This document shows, in pieces, positions 24,501 to 39,699 of a stretch of DNA of 64,000 nt. The notes below the pieces were generated by a model. It saw nothing but the letters and a program-made list of their open reading frames with translations, did not search any database and was not told where the DNA came from. Location of the stretch: positions 90,675,721 through 90,739,720 of the forward strand of contig NW_023605083.1 of NCBI RefSeq assembly GCF_014898055.3, read 5' to 3'. Within the stretch, counting starts at the first letter, position 1. The number at the start of each line of letters is the position of its first letter. The position numbers and the translations under genes were made by a program. Source of the stretch: Talpa occidentalis. Its lineage: Eukaryota; Chordata; Mammalia; Eulipotyphla; Talpidae.

Positions 24501-27479
24501 TGAAGCCACCAACCTCAAAGGGCCCCCATCCTCATCACCTCCCCTCCCACTGGCCTCAGATGGTGCGGCTGCTCCAGAGGAAGCTGACAGCCCACCATGT
24601 GTGGATGTGATCCCGGTACTGCTTATGTTGATGGAACTATGCGGGCTAGAAATAGAATAGGGTACAGAAGTGGGTGAGGGGTAAGGCTGACTACTCCATG
24701 AAAAAGAGTCAGTCTGCCTTCAGTTAGGAAAGCAGGGGCCTTTTACCCTATTTGGGGACAAGGTAACTGGCTGGTTTAGCTCTTGTTAGAGCTTCTGACT
24801 TAATAAGTCATAAGGCATCAGAGGTTAACAATTCTGGGGCATATCTCAATTAGATTTGGGTTGTAGCAGTTACCTGTTAATACACAGAGAGGCAAAGTTG
24901 GAGAACCAGGGTGATGGAGGAAATTTGGGAGGTATGTGAAACAGAGAGGTTGACAAGATGGAGGTATGAATGGTAAAATTAATATATGAATGAATAAGGG
25001 AGAATCTTCAAGTGAATCTTCAAGTGTGGCAACATACTTCTCTGCCATAACCTGGGGACAGACCTGCTTTAGAGTGAATGGACTCATTGGTTGGTACTCT
25101 AAGTACAAAATAATTTGGCAAACTCCTGGATAGTAGGCTGTGTAGCATGTGTCCAGCAGGAAGTACTGCAAGCTTCAAGGTTAGAGCAAATGCAAGACTG
25201 GAGTCTCACAATAAGTGCCATGTGGTCCACAAGCACTAAGCTGGTTCTTGGAGAGCTAAGGGAGGGGGTGGGGAAGTGGGTGGTAGGCATGGCCAAGTCT
25301 GTGGGGAGGATGTGCTGGTCGGCTGGCTTGGAGCAGGTCTGGGGGGACAGTGGGCAGCAGCCCTAGGAGAGTAAGTCCTTCATTTGCTCAGCTCCTGAAT
25401 ACCCCTTTGGAGTATGTCCTTCCTACCTTATTCTCTAGAACGTCTCAACACAGAACCTTAAGTGTGAGCCCAGAAAACATAAATGAGTTTAGAGTCTGGA
25501 ATAGTAGCCAAGAAAGATGGGATTAGCAGGGACAGCAATCCCCAAGACCTCATCATCAGGTGGTATAGCAAGAAGTGAACTGAAACTACAGTTTTGGCAG
25601 GGCAGGAACATATGACAGTTGGGGCCCCTCAAAATTCATCCAGTTTCCCCTTCATCTAGGTGGACATGATCTCACTGGCCAAGCAGATCATTGAAGCCAC
25701 ACCAGAACGGATTAAACGAGAGAACTTTGCAGGACTGCCTGAGGCTGGAGCCCCCATGCGGGAGCGGACAGGGGCTCTGGGGCTCAGCGAGACCATGTCC
25801 TGGCTGGCCAGCTACTTGGAGAATGTGGACCATTTCCCCAACTCAGCCCCTCCCAGGTGACCAGCTCAGGACAAAACTCCAGATTCTTCTTCAAAGAAAG
25901 AGGGAGGGAGGAAGGAGGCGTCCCCATAGGCCAAGCTCCATTCTGGCTGAAGCCCCGGGACCTGTGAGAAGGGAATTGGAACTGGCTGATGAGCTCTGAA
26001 ATCACCCTGGACTATTGCTGGGTGTCTCCTTTCACTGAGATGCTTAGGTTTGAGAAGAGGGACTGCAGATACCTCATGACATCCCTTCTCTCTACCCTCT
26101 ACAGTGAATTACCCTTTGAGAGGGGTCGTCTGGCTATCCCTCCAGCACCTTCCTGGGCAGAGTTTCTCTCTGCGTCTGCCAGCGGCAAGATGGAGAGTGA
26201 TTTTGCCCTACTGACACTATCGGATCACGAGCAGCGGGAACTGTATGAGGCAGCCCGAGTCATCCAGACAGCCTTCCGAAAGTACAAGGTCAGAGGACTA
26301 GGGGGGGTCTCCGGATGATAGAGTCAAGGAGACTGTGGGATACTAGGAGCTTAAGAGGGGAGAACAGTCATCTAGACAGCTCTCAAATGGGACGTGAAGA
26401 AGGGTCAGGGGACCCCAAGCAAATTAGAAGGACAGGTCAGGTGTCTAATAGTAGGTCATGAGGTGCTGAGACTTCCTTTTCTTCCCTCAGGGCCGGAGGT
26501 TGAAGGAGCAACAGGAGGTAGCAGCAGCTGTGATCCAGCGCTGTTACCGAAAGTACAAGCAGGTGAGACCCTTCTCTCTGGAAAGCTACTCCAACACACA
26601 CACACCTCCACACACGCATTCCAGCCCAAAGCACCCAGAATGCTGCCAGAGCCCTAACTCCCCTTCTCTTTCCACAAGCTGACCTGGATTGCGCTTAAGG
26701 TATTAGGCATGAGACCTGGGTGTGAGGTTGTCTGTGATGAATCAGCCTTTCCATGAGCGTGTGGATTAGAGAAGAGATTTGTGTAAACCGGGGGGTGACT
26801 CTTGGGTTTGGGTCTCTGCTCCTCCATTTAAGCCCCTGCAACCCCTTCCCATCCCTGCAGTTTGCGCTCTATAAGAAGATGACCCAGGCGGCCATCCTGA
26901 TCCAGAGCAAGTTCCGAAGCTACTATGAACAGAAGCGATTTCAGCAAAGCCGTCGAGCGGCTGTGCTCATCCAGCAACACTATCGCTCCTACCGCCGCCG
27001 GCCTGGGCCTCCCCATAGGCCCACTGGCAGCCTGCCTACCCGAAACAAGTATGACCCCAGCCCTTCAGCCCCTAAACCCTTTATGCCCATTGCCCATAGA
27101 CCCCCAACTCCCAGCTCATATTCCTGTCCCTAGTTGCCCTTCCTGCAAGGGGTTCCTAAGGGGCTGCAGTATGGGATGCCTGAGTATTGCGTGAGGTTTC
27201 CTTATCATTTCTTTCTTCCACCAGAGGCTCCTTTCTCACCAAGAAGCAGGACCAGGCAGCCCGGAAGATTATGAGATTCCTGCGGCGCTGTCGACACAGG
27301 TAGTCTCTTTTCTCTGGCTGGATTTTGCCCTGCCACTTTTCCCATCCTACCTCCCACCACAGGCTCAACCTCCAGCCCCCTGGTCTCCTCTGACTCCTTC
27401 CTTGTTTCTCTGCAGGATGAGGGAATTGAAGCAAAACCAGGAGCTGGAAGGGCTTCCCCAACCTGGACTGGCCACCTGA
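12530..27479 (+). CDS. CAMTA2: CAMTA2, calmodulin-binding transcription activator 2
   Basis: Coding exons: 12530-12560, 12762-12865, 14279-14346, 14419-14554, 15149-15220, 15477-15630, 15980-16114, 16683-17626, 18323-18449, 20273-20407, 22309-22424, 23069-23253, 23595-23673, 23859-24081, 24311-24615, 25660-25856, 26105-26288, 26491-26562, 26679-26699, 26861-27048, 27225-27299, 27416-27479. They total 1204 codons plus stop (human about 1202). Domains in order: CG-1 DNA-binding domain (about 30-160, with YRKDGYLWKKRKDGKTTRED), a Ser/Pro-rich activation region in the 944-bp exon with a poly-Ser run, a TIG/IPT domain (about 550-635), ankyrin repeats (about 700-800) and IQ motifs (about 1040-1140, e.g. 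ARVIQTAFRKYK, AAVIQRCYRKYK, AAILIQSKFRSYY). It is a nuclear co-activator that works with NKX2-5 in the heart and is held by class II HDACs (family knowledge). A 21-nt microexon sits between IQ exons. Poly(A) signal ATTAAA at 28244-28249. Confidence 0.95.
13129..13370 (-). repeat. T+ SINE, antisense, in CAMTA2 intron
   Basis: Full SINE on the minus strand, flanked by an 18-bp direct repeat CCTGTATTATCTCATTTA at 13111-13128 and 13371-13388. The body has several substitutions relative to other copies. Confidence 0.85.
13389..13470. repeat. MIR-like fragment
   Basis: TTAAGCAGGCACTGTTATTATTTT followed by CAGATGAGGAAACT resembles the MIR core. Judged from remembered consensus only. Confidence 0.4.
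18661..18893 (-). repeat. T+ SINE, antisense, in CAMTA2 intron 9
   Basis: Tail and body are present. The head stops at GACTTAACCCCTAG, so the first bases of the tRNA part are lost or diverged. Confidence 0.75.
19214..19464 (+). repeat. T+ SINE, sense, in CAMTA2 intron
   Basis: Head GGCCTCCCTGGCGACC, full body and AAATAAATAAATCCTTT tail. Flanked by about 10 bp of direct repeat (TAAAATTCAG). Confidence 0.8.
21656..21716. repeat. GT-rich microsatellite
   Basis: (GT)n followed by degenerate GT/GC dinucleotides within a CAMTA2 intron. The surrounding 20.9-21.6 kb is a long C/T-rich intronic tract without coding features. Confidence 0.8.
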
Positions 27480-28269
27480 CCTCTCCACGCCTTGCTCACC
27501 AGCTGGGGGGCCGCTTCTTGCAGTCTTAACTGGGAGAGGACTTTAGGGGGAGGAGGAAGCCCCCCTGTCGGCAGCTTTCCCCATCACTTTTGTTGGAGCC
27601 TTTCATAAGACTCCATCCTCCCCCTCTGAAGTGCTGAACTCCCTCTCCCCATCCTCAACTCCACCTCAGTCCACTTTCCTCTTGGTCGAACCTCCTCTTT
27701 TTTGGTCCCTGGCTCCAGAACCCACACCCCACATACCTGCATCTTCAGCTGTGACCTACGGAGCCCTGCCTGCCCCTTCTCCACAATGCCCTCCCTGCCT
27801 GCACTTGACACAGCCCCTTCCCGACTTGCCTTATTTATTTGTTCGAAGCGTCTCTGAATGTATCCGCCTCGGCCCCACCTCTGCCTTCGCTGCGCGCGCC
27901 CCTCGTGTTTCAGGGCTGACTGCCCCCACCCTGACTCCGCATGTTTGCGTCTGTTTCCTCCCTTTCTGGCCCTGTCTTACCCCGTCACCCCGACTCTGGC
28001 CACCAACTTTGGGGCCAAAGGGGGGAAGTGTATATAGGAACGCGTTGCGGAGTCCCGCCCCCGTCCCCAGGGGGGAGGGGGCTTGTACATAATGTAACAT
28101 ACAGAGTATAGTGAAGAATTTATTTAAGGCGCCTTGGGGAGGGCTGCACGGCCGGGCTTGTGGTTCCCTGGCGCGGCGGGGACCTCCTGCCGGCTCCACG
28201 AGCACTTTCTACTTGTGCATGGGCTTGGTTTCTACGAATTGCCATTAAACATCGCTGCACCAGCCAAGC

Positions 28270-28530
28270 CTCCGGCCTCTGACTACGGGAGACGAGGGAG
28301 GGAGGGGGGCGGGGCCTCAGCCACCGTGAGCTGGAACAGGGCGGGTGTTAGTTTTCCGCCTCCGACGTCTTTCCGGCCTTAAAGGCATTTCGCCCTTCCC
28401 TTTAAGACGCACCGCCCCCTCTCAGTCACTCCCAAGATGGCGGACCTACTGGGCTCCATCCTGAGCTCCATGGAGAAGCCACCTAGCCTCGGTGACCAGG
28501 AGACTCGGCGCAAGGCCCGAGGTGAGGATC
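28270..28530 (+). promoter_or_regulatory. SPAG7: SPAG7 CpG-rich promoter
   Basis: The GC-rich segment between the CAMTA2 poly(A) site (about 28265) and the SPAG7 ATG has GGGGCGGGGC and TTTCCGGCC elements and no TATA box. It must hold the SPAG7 start because the neighbouring gene ends immediately before it. Confidence 0.65.
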
Positions 28531-31500
28531 CCAAATTCACAACCGCCTTCCTTCGCCCGGTTCTCAGGAACGCACTTTAACCTCTCTGGACGCTGCCGCC
28601 TCCTCAACCTTGAAAGACCCCTCACAGGCCCTTTCAGAGACCCCCCAGAGTCCCTAAAAGGGCTGCCGACCCGCCCGCTCTTCTTAGCGGACGGTGATTG
28701 GCTAAGGAAGCCTGGCTCCAGCCTCCTGCCGCCTTCCCTACCTCGGCCTTCCGCAGTCCTTGCATTCAATTAGCTCACGGGCTGGCCCGTCCGCTGTTGG
28801 CGTGCTCTGATTGGTAGGCTGCCCCGACCGCACCCAACCCCCTGGTGTTCCTGAGCCCTGCGGCCCGCCCCCGGATTGAAAGTGGGCAGATTCGTCCGCT
28901 GGCCCCGCCCTCCACATCTTACCTCCATTCCGATTGGGTGCAGGACTCGTCCATCCGCAATCCTTTTACCTTTATTGGTTATCTCAACTTAAAGGGCTGC
29001 CTATTAAGTCTTGTTCGGCCTTCCTCTGTCCCGCCTCACCCTCGGCACTTCCAATTGGTTGCTGGGTCCTTTGGTGCGCTTAAGCCCCGCCCTTTTGACT
29101 TAACGTGGTCCCTCCTGAGCCCCCTCCAACCTCCCCTGGGTCTGTAGCCTTAAATTCCCGAGCGGTCGGAGAAGATCGTGTAGCTGATTGGAGGCGTGGG
29201 AGTGCCCTGGCTGGATGGCCATAGTTACCGGCCGCTGTTCTCGAGTAACTTCCCCGAGGGCGTGCTCAAGTCGGGCTGCCTGCCGAGGGCGCGGCCAGCG
29301 GGGTAGTGCGGGCTTCGCGGCTTCTCCTTAGGCAGCGCGCGAACAAGTCCAGCAGCAGATTGACTGGGGAGGAGCCTGGGTGCATCCCTCGCGGGGACAT
29401 TCTGGGCATCTGCTCCCCACCCGCTTGAGGTGGGTCAGGCCAAGCTGAATGCCTTCAAAGTGCTCAAGTGCTGCTTAATATCCAACTATCGTTATTTACT
29501 AAGTGGTTACTAGGGCCGGGGGTACTCTGAAGAGCCCACGGTCTGGAGCATTGAGGAAATGATCCCATAGAAGTTTAATGATCAATCTGAACAGTCCTCC
29601 GAAGGAAGGAGAGTGGCTACTTGAGCGCCCTAGCCTCGTCTGTAGTAAGCTAAGATCCGAAGAAAGTAAGAGCTGGTGCTAAATGTTACAGGCATAGATG
29701 TATGTGAATTTGAAAGATCTGAGGCAGGAAGGAACGTAATGGGAATTGAAATCATTTAATGCCCGCCATTAGACGTCATGGTGGGGTTCACCAGCAGCAG
29801 TTCACAGACTAGGCATCTGAAGTTCAGAGTTGAGTCACTTGTCTGAGACTTGTGTATGAGTGGCAAGGTTCCATACCCAGGTGTGCCTTTTAAGCCTATG
29901 TTTCTAACCATAATCTTATGGGATCTTCTCAGTGCAAAGGGATGACTCACAATCCAGTTAGAGAGCAGTTAGCTGCCAGGCTGAGTCGTACCCATGGTCA
30001 GAGCTCTTAAGGGCAGAGAGATGAGAGCCCCTGAGCTCTCAGACACTGGGTCCCTAAGAATAACTGGATAAACTATGAACCAGAGACACTCTATGGGGGG
30101 TGGGGGGCGGGGAGGGGAGGGATTGGGGTCAAAATAAGGGGGTTGCAATTGTATGGGGAATATAAAAATAAAATTTATTTTAAAAAAAAGTAAAAAAAAA
30201 AATGGGTGAAATGAAAAAAAAAAAAAAAGAATAACTGGATAGATGATGAACAGGGTCCCTGCCTCCTTAGAAGTTCAGATGGGAGGGGACACAAGTGAAA
30301 AATTACATTCTGATAGTTCTCAGGTCATAATGTAGGGGGTGTCTTAACCAAATGTGGTTGGGGCCCAGAGGAAGAAGTGAGAAACTCTGAATCGTCATGG
30401 ATCTCACAGTTTGCAGGAGGAAAAGCATTCCAAGCAAAAGGAACAACATGTGCAAAGCATGGAGTGATTAGGAAAATGGGAAAAGTTTCATTGCAGCTGG
30501 AGGGATTCAGATCCTGTGGAAGAAGTGGACCTTAAGGATATAAAGGATTTAAAATGGCAAAAGCAAGGAGAGGGCATTAAGACCCGAGGTGAGGAGCTTC
30601 ATTGCAGCTAACCTTGAACACCTATACTCCCAAAGGAGAAGGGTGTCAGATTAGCCACCTCAACTTCATTCTGTCTGTACAAGTGAGAAGTGGGGGCGTT
30701 ACAAAATATAGGAAGTTAAATAAGTTCCCCTTTCTTCTCTGAGAAAGACAGTGAGGTGATGTCCTGAGACTTAGTCTGTTCTCCTCACATTCCCACGCTC
30801 TTAGTATGTTGTGGTCATTAAATAAATGTTTGTTAGTTGTTTTTGCCAGTGGGGTTGGGAAATGGGATATATGATTCTAATCTTTGTTACTCCCATTAAA
30901 CTATGAACTCTTGAAGGGCTAAGCTGTGTCAATCATTTTTGTACTCCAGGGCCTAGCACAGTGCCAGGTACAGTAAATATCAGTAAATGCTTGATGAGCA
31001 GATTAATCCTATCTTCCTAGCCTGATACCTCCCAGACGACACTAGACCTCTGAAGCCTTATTAAGCTCTCCCCACCCATGCTCTCATCTCTGGCCTCATG
31101 TTGTCATTTCTAACCCTCAGAGCAGGCTGCCCGCCTGAAGAAACTACAGGAGCAAGACAAACAACAGAAAGTGGAGTTTCGAAAAAGGGTGAGAACAATT
31201 GGAGAGATCAAAGGCACCTTCAGGAAGGATTCAAATAAGCTAGAATTGGAAGTCTGAGGGCAGAGTTTTATTTTGTTTTAAATATCTCAAGAAAGGTAAA
31301 GCCTGGGGCCTTTCCTGGTGGCACAAGGGGTTAAGATGCAACCTATGAAGCTATCCGCAGCCACTGCAGCACAAGTTCCATCCCCAGCCAGGGAGCTACC
31401 CACATGGCGCGGCAGACTTCGCCTGATTCGCCCGCTGCTCCCCTCAGCAGTGTATTTCAGTATATTTGTCTGTTCTGTTACCCACTCTGTCTCTGGTGAA

Positions 31501-32666
31501 TCCTCTCACCCTCTGCACCTCTGGCCTGTACCCCAGTTCTTGTATGCATAAATAAATAAATCTTAAAAAAAATAAAAGGCGAAGCCTGGAAGCTAATGGC
31601 ATAGAGGCTGGGAAATTCAGGGAGGCGAAGACCCATTGACCCAGCTGGGCAGAGGGATATTGGGGAGGAGCCATCACCTCATGTATTCTCTTCCCTTTTC
31701 CCTTTCCCAAGATGGAGAAAGAGGTATCAGATTTCATCCAAGACAGTGGGCAGACCAAGAAAAAGTTTCAGCCAATGAACAAAATAGAGAGGAGCATACT
31801 GTGAGTGTCTGGATTGGGGAGGACAAAAAATGGGGGGCCAAGGTGGCATGCAGGGGGAATCCTTAAGAGGAGGGCACGAAGCCCCTCATGGCTCTACATA
31901 TTCTTTCCCATTCTCCCTCCTTTCCCAGCCACGATGTAGTAGAGGTGGCTGGCCTGACATCCTTCTCCTTCGGGGAAGATGATGACTGTCGCTATGTCAT
32001 GATCTTTAAAAAGGTGAGAGACCTGCGTTCCTAACTCTTCTCTTTCCTTTTTAGCCTATAGCCCCTGGGGAGAGGAATGAGAGAAAACATGTATCCATTC
32101 CCTTCTTCCCCAGGAGTTTGCACCCTCAGATGAAGAGCTGGACTCCTACCGTCGTGGTGAGGAGTGGGACCCCCAGAAGGCTGAGGAGAAACGGAAGCTG
32201 AAGGTGAGTTTGCCTGGCAATCCCTATAGCCCAGCACTAGGGAAGCCTTGCACCCCTGAGCACCCATGCTCCACCTCTGCTCCCCTAGGAACTGGCCCAG
32301 CGGCAGGAGGAGGAGGCGGCCCGGCAGGGACCTGTGGTGGTGAGCCCCGCCAGTGACTACAAGGACAAGTACAGCCACCTCATCGGCAAGGGGGCAGCCA
32401 AGGATGCAGCCCACATGCTACAGGCCAACAAGACCTACGGCTGTGGTGAGGCCATAGTGGGGGCTGGAGAGGGCGGGGGGAGGAGTACAGGATAGAGGGG
32501 AGGGGAGGCCATGGCACAGGATTCCTAGGCCTCCCCACTACCCCCTCTGCCCCCAGTACCTGTGGCCAACAAGAGGGACACACGCTCCATTGAAGAGGCC
32601 ATGAATGAGATCCGAGCCAAGAAGCGTCTGCGGCAGAGCAGGGAAGAGTTGCCACCTACCTCCTAG
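28437..32666 (+). CDS. SPAG7: SPAG7, sperm-associated antigen 7 (R3H domain protein)
   Basis: Coding exons: 28437-28521, 31121-31188, 31712-31800, 31929-32013, 32114-32203, 32289-32445, 32557-32666. They join to 227 residues plus stop, the same length as human. The protein starts [16 protein letters not shown]. An R3H-type nucleic-acid-binding fold covers roughly residues 46-110 ([15 protein letters not shown] to YVMIFKKEF). A charged, coiled-coil-prone region ([20 protein letters not shown]) and a basic C terminus follow. The ATG lies in a context CCCAAGATGG about 170 bp after the CAMTA2 poly(A) region, so the two genes are nearly abutting. Its biochemical role is poorly defined. The 3' UTR has a (GGCAG)n run and AATAAA at 32954-32959. 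Confidence 0.93.
28697..29191 (+). promoter_or_regulatory. Cluster of six CCAAT boxes (read as ATTGG) in SPAG7 intron 1
   Basis: ATTGG occurs at 28697, 28810, 28933, 28974, 29054 and 29187, each in a GC-rich setting with CCCGCCC boxes nearby. CCAAT boxes bind NF-Y. Their density and common orientation suggest a downstream promoter or enhancer. No function is demonstrated. Confidence 0.5.
30072..30226 (+). mobile_element. Short 5'-truncated L1 3' end in SPAG7 intron 1
   Basis: A G-rich tract (GGGGGGTGGGGGGCGGGG) is followed by AATAAAATTTA and a long A-rich tail, like the polypurine tract and end of an L1 3' UTR. A perfect 15-bp target duplication AAGAATAACTGGATA flanks it (30057-30071 and 30227-30241). 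Confidence 0.75.
30880..31000. repeat. L2-like 3' end fragment
   Basis: Phrases such as GAACTCTTGAAGGGC and GGGCCTAGCACAGTGCCAGG match the L2/MIR-type 3' end as remembered. Not verified by alignment. Confidence 0.5.
31307..31575 (+). repeat. T+ SINE, sense, in SPAG7 intron 2
   Basis: Complete element with TCTTAAAAAAAATAAA tail. The flanking repeats AAGGTAAAGCCTGG / AAGGCGAAGCCTGG are 14 bp with one mismatch. Confidence 0.85.
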
Positions 32667-32979
32667 GCCTCCCCTCAGCTCCCTTCGACCCTTTGGGGCA
32701 GGGCAGGGCAGGGCAGGGGGCAGGGAGGGACAAGGCTGCTGCTATTAGAATCCATCCTGGATCCCCACCTCTGAACCACCTCCCAACAGCTGTCTCTCGG
32801 GCTGGGGGAAGGAGGTGTTTGTCACTGTTGGAACTTGTGTGTGCTTGTGTGTGCGTGTGTGTGAGAAAGTGTGAATGCACAGGTGGGTATTTAATCTGTA
32901 TTAGTCTCCATTCTTCTTGGAATTTTCTTCCCCATGAGGCTGGGGCTACATTCAATAAACACTGTTTGACTCAATGTCT

Positions 32980-34170
32980 TGGTTTGTTTGAACAGAGAAG
33001 GATGGGTCCTGGAGATAAAGAGAAATAATTTTAAGTTGAACAGTATCAATTGTCTATAGATCAAATATGGCCAAATACTGGTACTTTTTATTGGTTGATT
33101 GTTTGATTAATTGCTTTTTAACTGAGGTTATATTCAGGTACTCCCATCAGGCATTAACACCACAGTGCACCCCGCACCACTCACTTATATTCCACCACCA
33201 CAGACCATTGTGCTTCCTTCCCTCTTTGCTCTTACCCCTGCCCCTCCCCCCTTGGCGCTTCAGTTCCATAGTCAGCTATTAAGCATTAGTTTTTAAGCTC
33301 GTCTTTATATGACTATTAATTAGATTAGTTACCTTATGTTCCAAATACTGGTACTTTCATAGAGATTTATAAGAGAAAGTATTTTAAGAACACAATCACT
33401 GGAGTCAAATGGCTTAGCTTTGTGTAACCCTGGGTATCTTACATTTGTGCCTCTTCACCTGTAAAATGGGGATAGCATTGGTAGCCATCTGCTAGGACTA
33501 TTTCAAAGATTACACAGGTCTACATATGTTAGATATTTAGGGTAGTTCGGGTCCTCAGAGCTCCATGAAAGTTGCTCTCCTTATTACTCTTGTAGTCTAA
33601 TCTGCTGTAGGGGTTGGTGACCCCACAGTCTGGAAGTTGACCCCAGGAGAAAGGAGATCCAAGCAGTCCAAGTCATCTGGTCAGAGGGGTCCTTGGTGGA
33701 GACCACTGATAGGGGATGGAGGCAGAATTGGATTAATGGTTGAAGGGCCTCATGGAGGGCAGCAGGTCAGGAGAATTTGGAGGGGGACTGCAGCGGGGCT
33801 CATCCTCAGGAAACACTGAGACTTCAACACTGCAGTGCTTTCTGCAGACCTTGTACTTCAACTTGTGGGCACACATGACCAGCATCCCCTCATGGTGATG
33901 TCAGACCCATGGCCCCTGACCTACATCCCTCTAGCACTTGTTCCATCAGTGCTTTAGCTTCAGTTCACAGAGGGCACCTGCTTCCCCCAACCTCCTTCCA
34001 AAATGTGAACTTTGTTATTCTAGATCCAACCCAACTTCCTCTTTGACCAATCCCCTCACTTCTTTGTCCCAGCAGGTCACATGTCTTTTCTCCCCTGCTG
34101 TGCCCACCTCTCTGCCTCTCGTCTTACCAGCCCAGAGACTGGCATCGCCTCCCTTGCACAAAGGAGCACG
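32980..34170. other. SPAG7-ENO3 tail-to-tail spacer
   Basis: No functional gene. It holds an AT-rich segment (33000-33350), a MIR-like fragment (about 33395-33520, with CCTCTTCACCTGTAAAATGGG) and a decayed copy of an ENO3 exon (33610-33795, listed separately). SPAG7 ends near 32980 and ENO3 near 34178. Confidence 0.6.
33610..33795 (-). pseudogene. Decayed partial copy of an ENO3 exon and its upstream intron
   Basis: The stretch aligns with 35239-35445, the 5' two-thirds of the 202-bp ENO3 exon plus about 100 bp of the preceding intron. The intron-exon junction is still recognisable (acceptor TCAG before TGGTCTCCA on the minus strand). A deletion of about a dozen bases and many substitutions are present, and the reading frame hits a stop after about ten codons. 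It lies 1.6 kb away in the same orientation, downstream of the gene. Confidence 0.7.
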
Positions 34171-34249
34171 CCACTGTCATGGTTGGCACCATTGTTTATT
34201 TCAGATGGAAGGGCTTAAAGGCCTGTGGGGTCCTGAAGCCTCCAGCTTC

Positions 34250-38457
<4,208 letters not shown>

Positions 38458-38566
38458 GGCTGCATGACAAGGGGTGTGAATGAGTGGGGACAGCTGATCT
38501 CATAAGGAACCCCAAATCCCTTGCCCTTTAAGAGTCTTCCCCACCCCAAGAAGGCAGGTGCTGGAG

Positions 38567-38576
38567 CTAAAAATAG
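38567..38576. promoter_or_regulatory. MEF2 site in ENO3 intron 1
   Basis: CTAAAAATAG is a perfect match to the MEF2 consensus CTA(A/T)4TAG, 110 bp upstream of the first coding exon. A muscle-specific enhancer with a MEF2 site in the first intron of human ENO3 is established, so this is very probably its counterpart. Confidence 0.75.
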
Positions 38577-39079
38577 CCCACAAAAAGGTCACAGACCAGA
38601 GGCAGGCACAGCCCCCTCCCCCACTCAGAATAGCTCCTATTGCATCCTCCCATCCTCCAGGGGCCTCTTCTTTATAACTCTAAATTCCACCACTTCCTGA
38701 ACCCCCATCTCCCACAAAGCTGCATGAATGCCTCTCCCTTCACCCTTCTGGGCAAGCAATCTGTTTTCTATGGCGTCCTAGCTCTCAAATCCTCTCCTGT
38801 TACTTTGGTTCTCATTTTCCTGCTCCTCAGTCTTCTCAAAATCCTCAGGGGCCCAAACCCCCTACCTGGCTCCAACTCTACCAGTTTCAATGCATCTCTG
38901 CTTGCCTCTCCTTAGAGCCTCCTCATTTCTCTATTCTTGGGTACCCCCATGCTGCTGCACCAACCCCTCCAGTCTTTCTCAAGCACACCCAGTCCCGGAA
39001 GGAAAAAAACATGATGTTTCCCGTACTTTTTTCAAGCCAGCACCACCAGCACCCTTTACCATCCCCATCCTGGCACACT

Positions 39080-39260
39080 AAAAGATTCACCAGACCTGTG
39101 ATGTCTTCGCTGGGGGTTTGGGTGAGCTCCGAGTCTAGGTGGCAGCTGGGACAGTGTCAGCTCACCCCCTCGCAGTCTGGGCATTTATCCCCGAGCCACC
39201 CTGTCCCCTAGCCAGCCCCGCCTCTTTCCCTCTCTCTATCCTCCCCCCTGCCCTGGCTGG
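39080..39260 (-). promoter_or_regulatory. ENO3: Probable ENO3 muscle promoter and first exon
   Basis: On the minus strand GGATAAATGCC (39181-39190) could serve as a TATA-like element, and GAGGGGGTGAGC (about 39165-39155) offers a splice donor after a short non-coding exon. Both fit the known layout of a short untranslated first exon. Not proven by sequence alone. Confidence 0.4.
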
Positions 39261-39699
39261 CAGCCAAGTGCCCACTACAGCCTAAAGAAGCCTTTGGCCC
39301 TGGCTACCAGCCCCCCTTCCTAAAGGTTAATAACGACTCCTCTTTTCTGTCCCCCCAGTAAAAGGCCCTATTTTAAATTCTAGTCCTGGGGAGGAGTAAA
39401 GGAGATTCCAAATTGGGGTGTCTCGCCCCTCCAGAGGATTAGATTCCCCTTTTGCAAAGGTTAAAAAAGGAGCTAGCGCCCTTTGGGAAAGGCCAGGGGT
39501 AACCCGAGCCCCGTAGGGCTGGAAGGGGACTGGAAGAGGGGCTGCAGGATTGACGTCCACACATGCTCCTCTCACAAGGCGGTGCGGAGGCTGCAACTGC
39601 CCTCAGTAGGGGAGGGGGCCGGGGACTCCGGGCAAGCGCTGAAGTCTAAAATTGAACCCCCTACTCAGAAAGCGAGAGGGCCTCACCTCTCAGGGTCCT

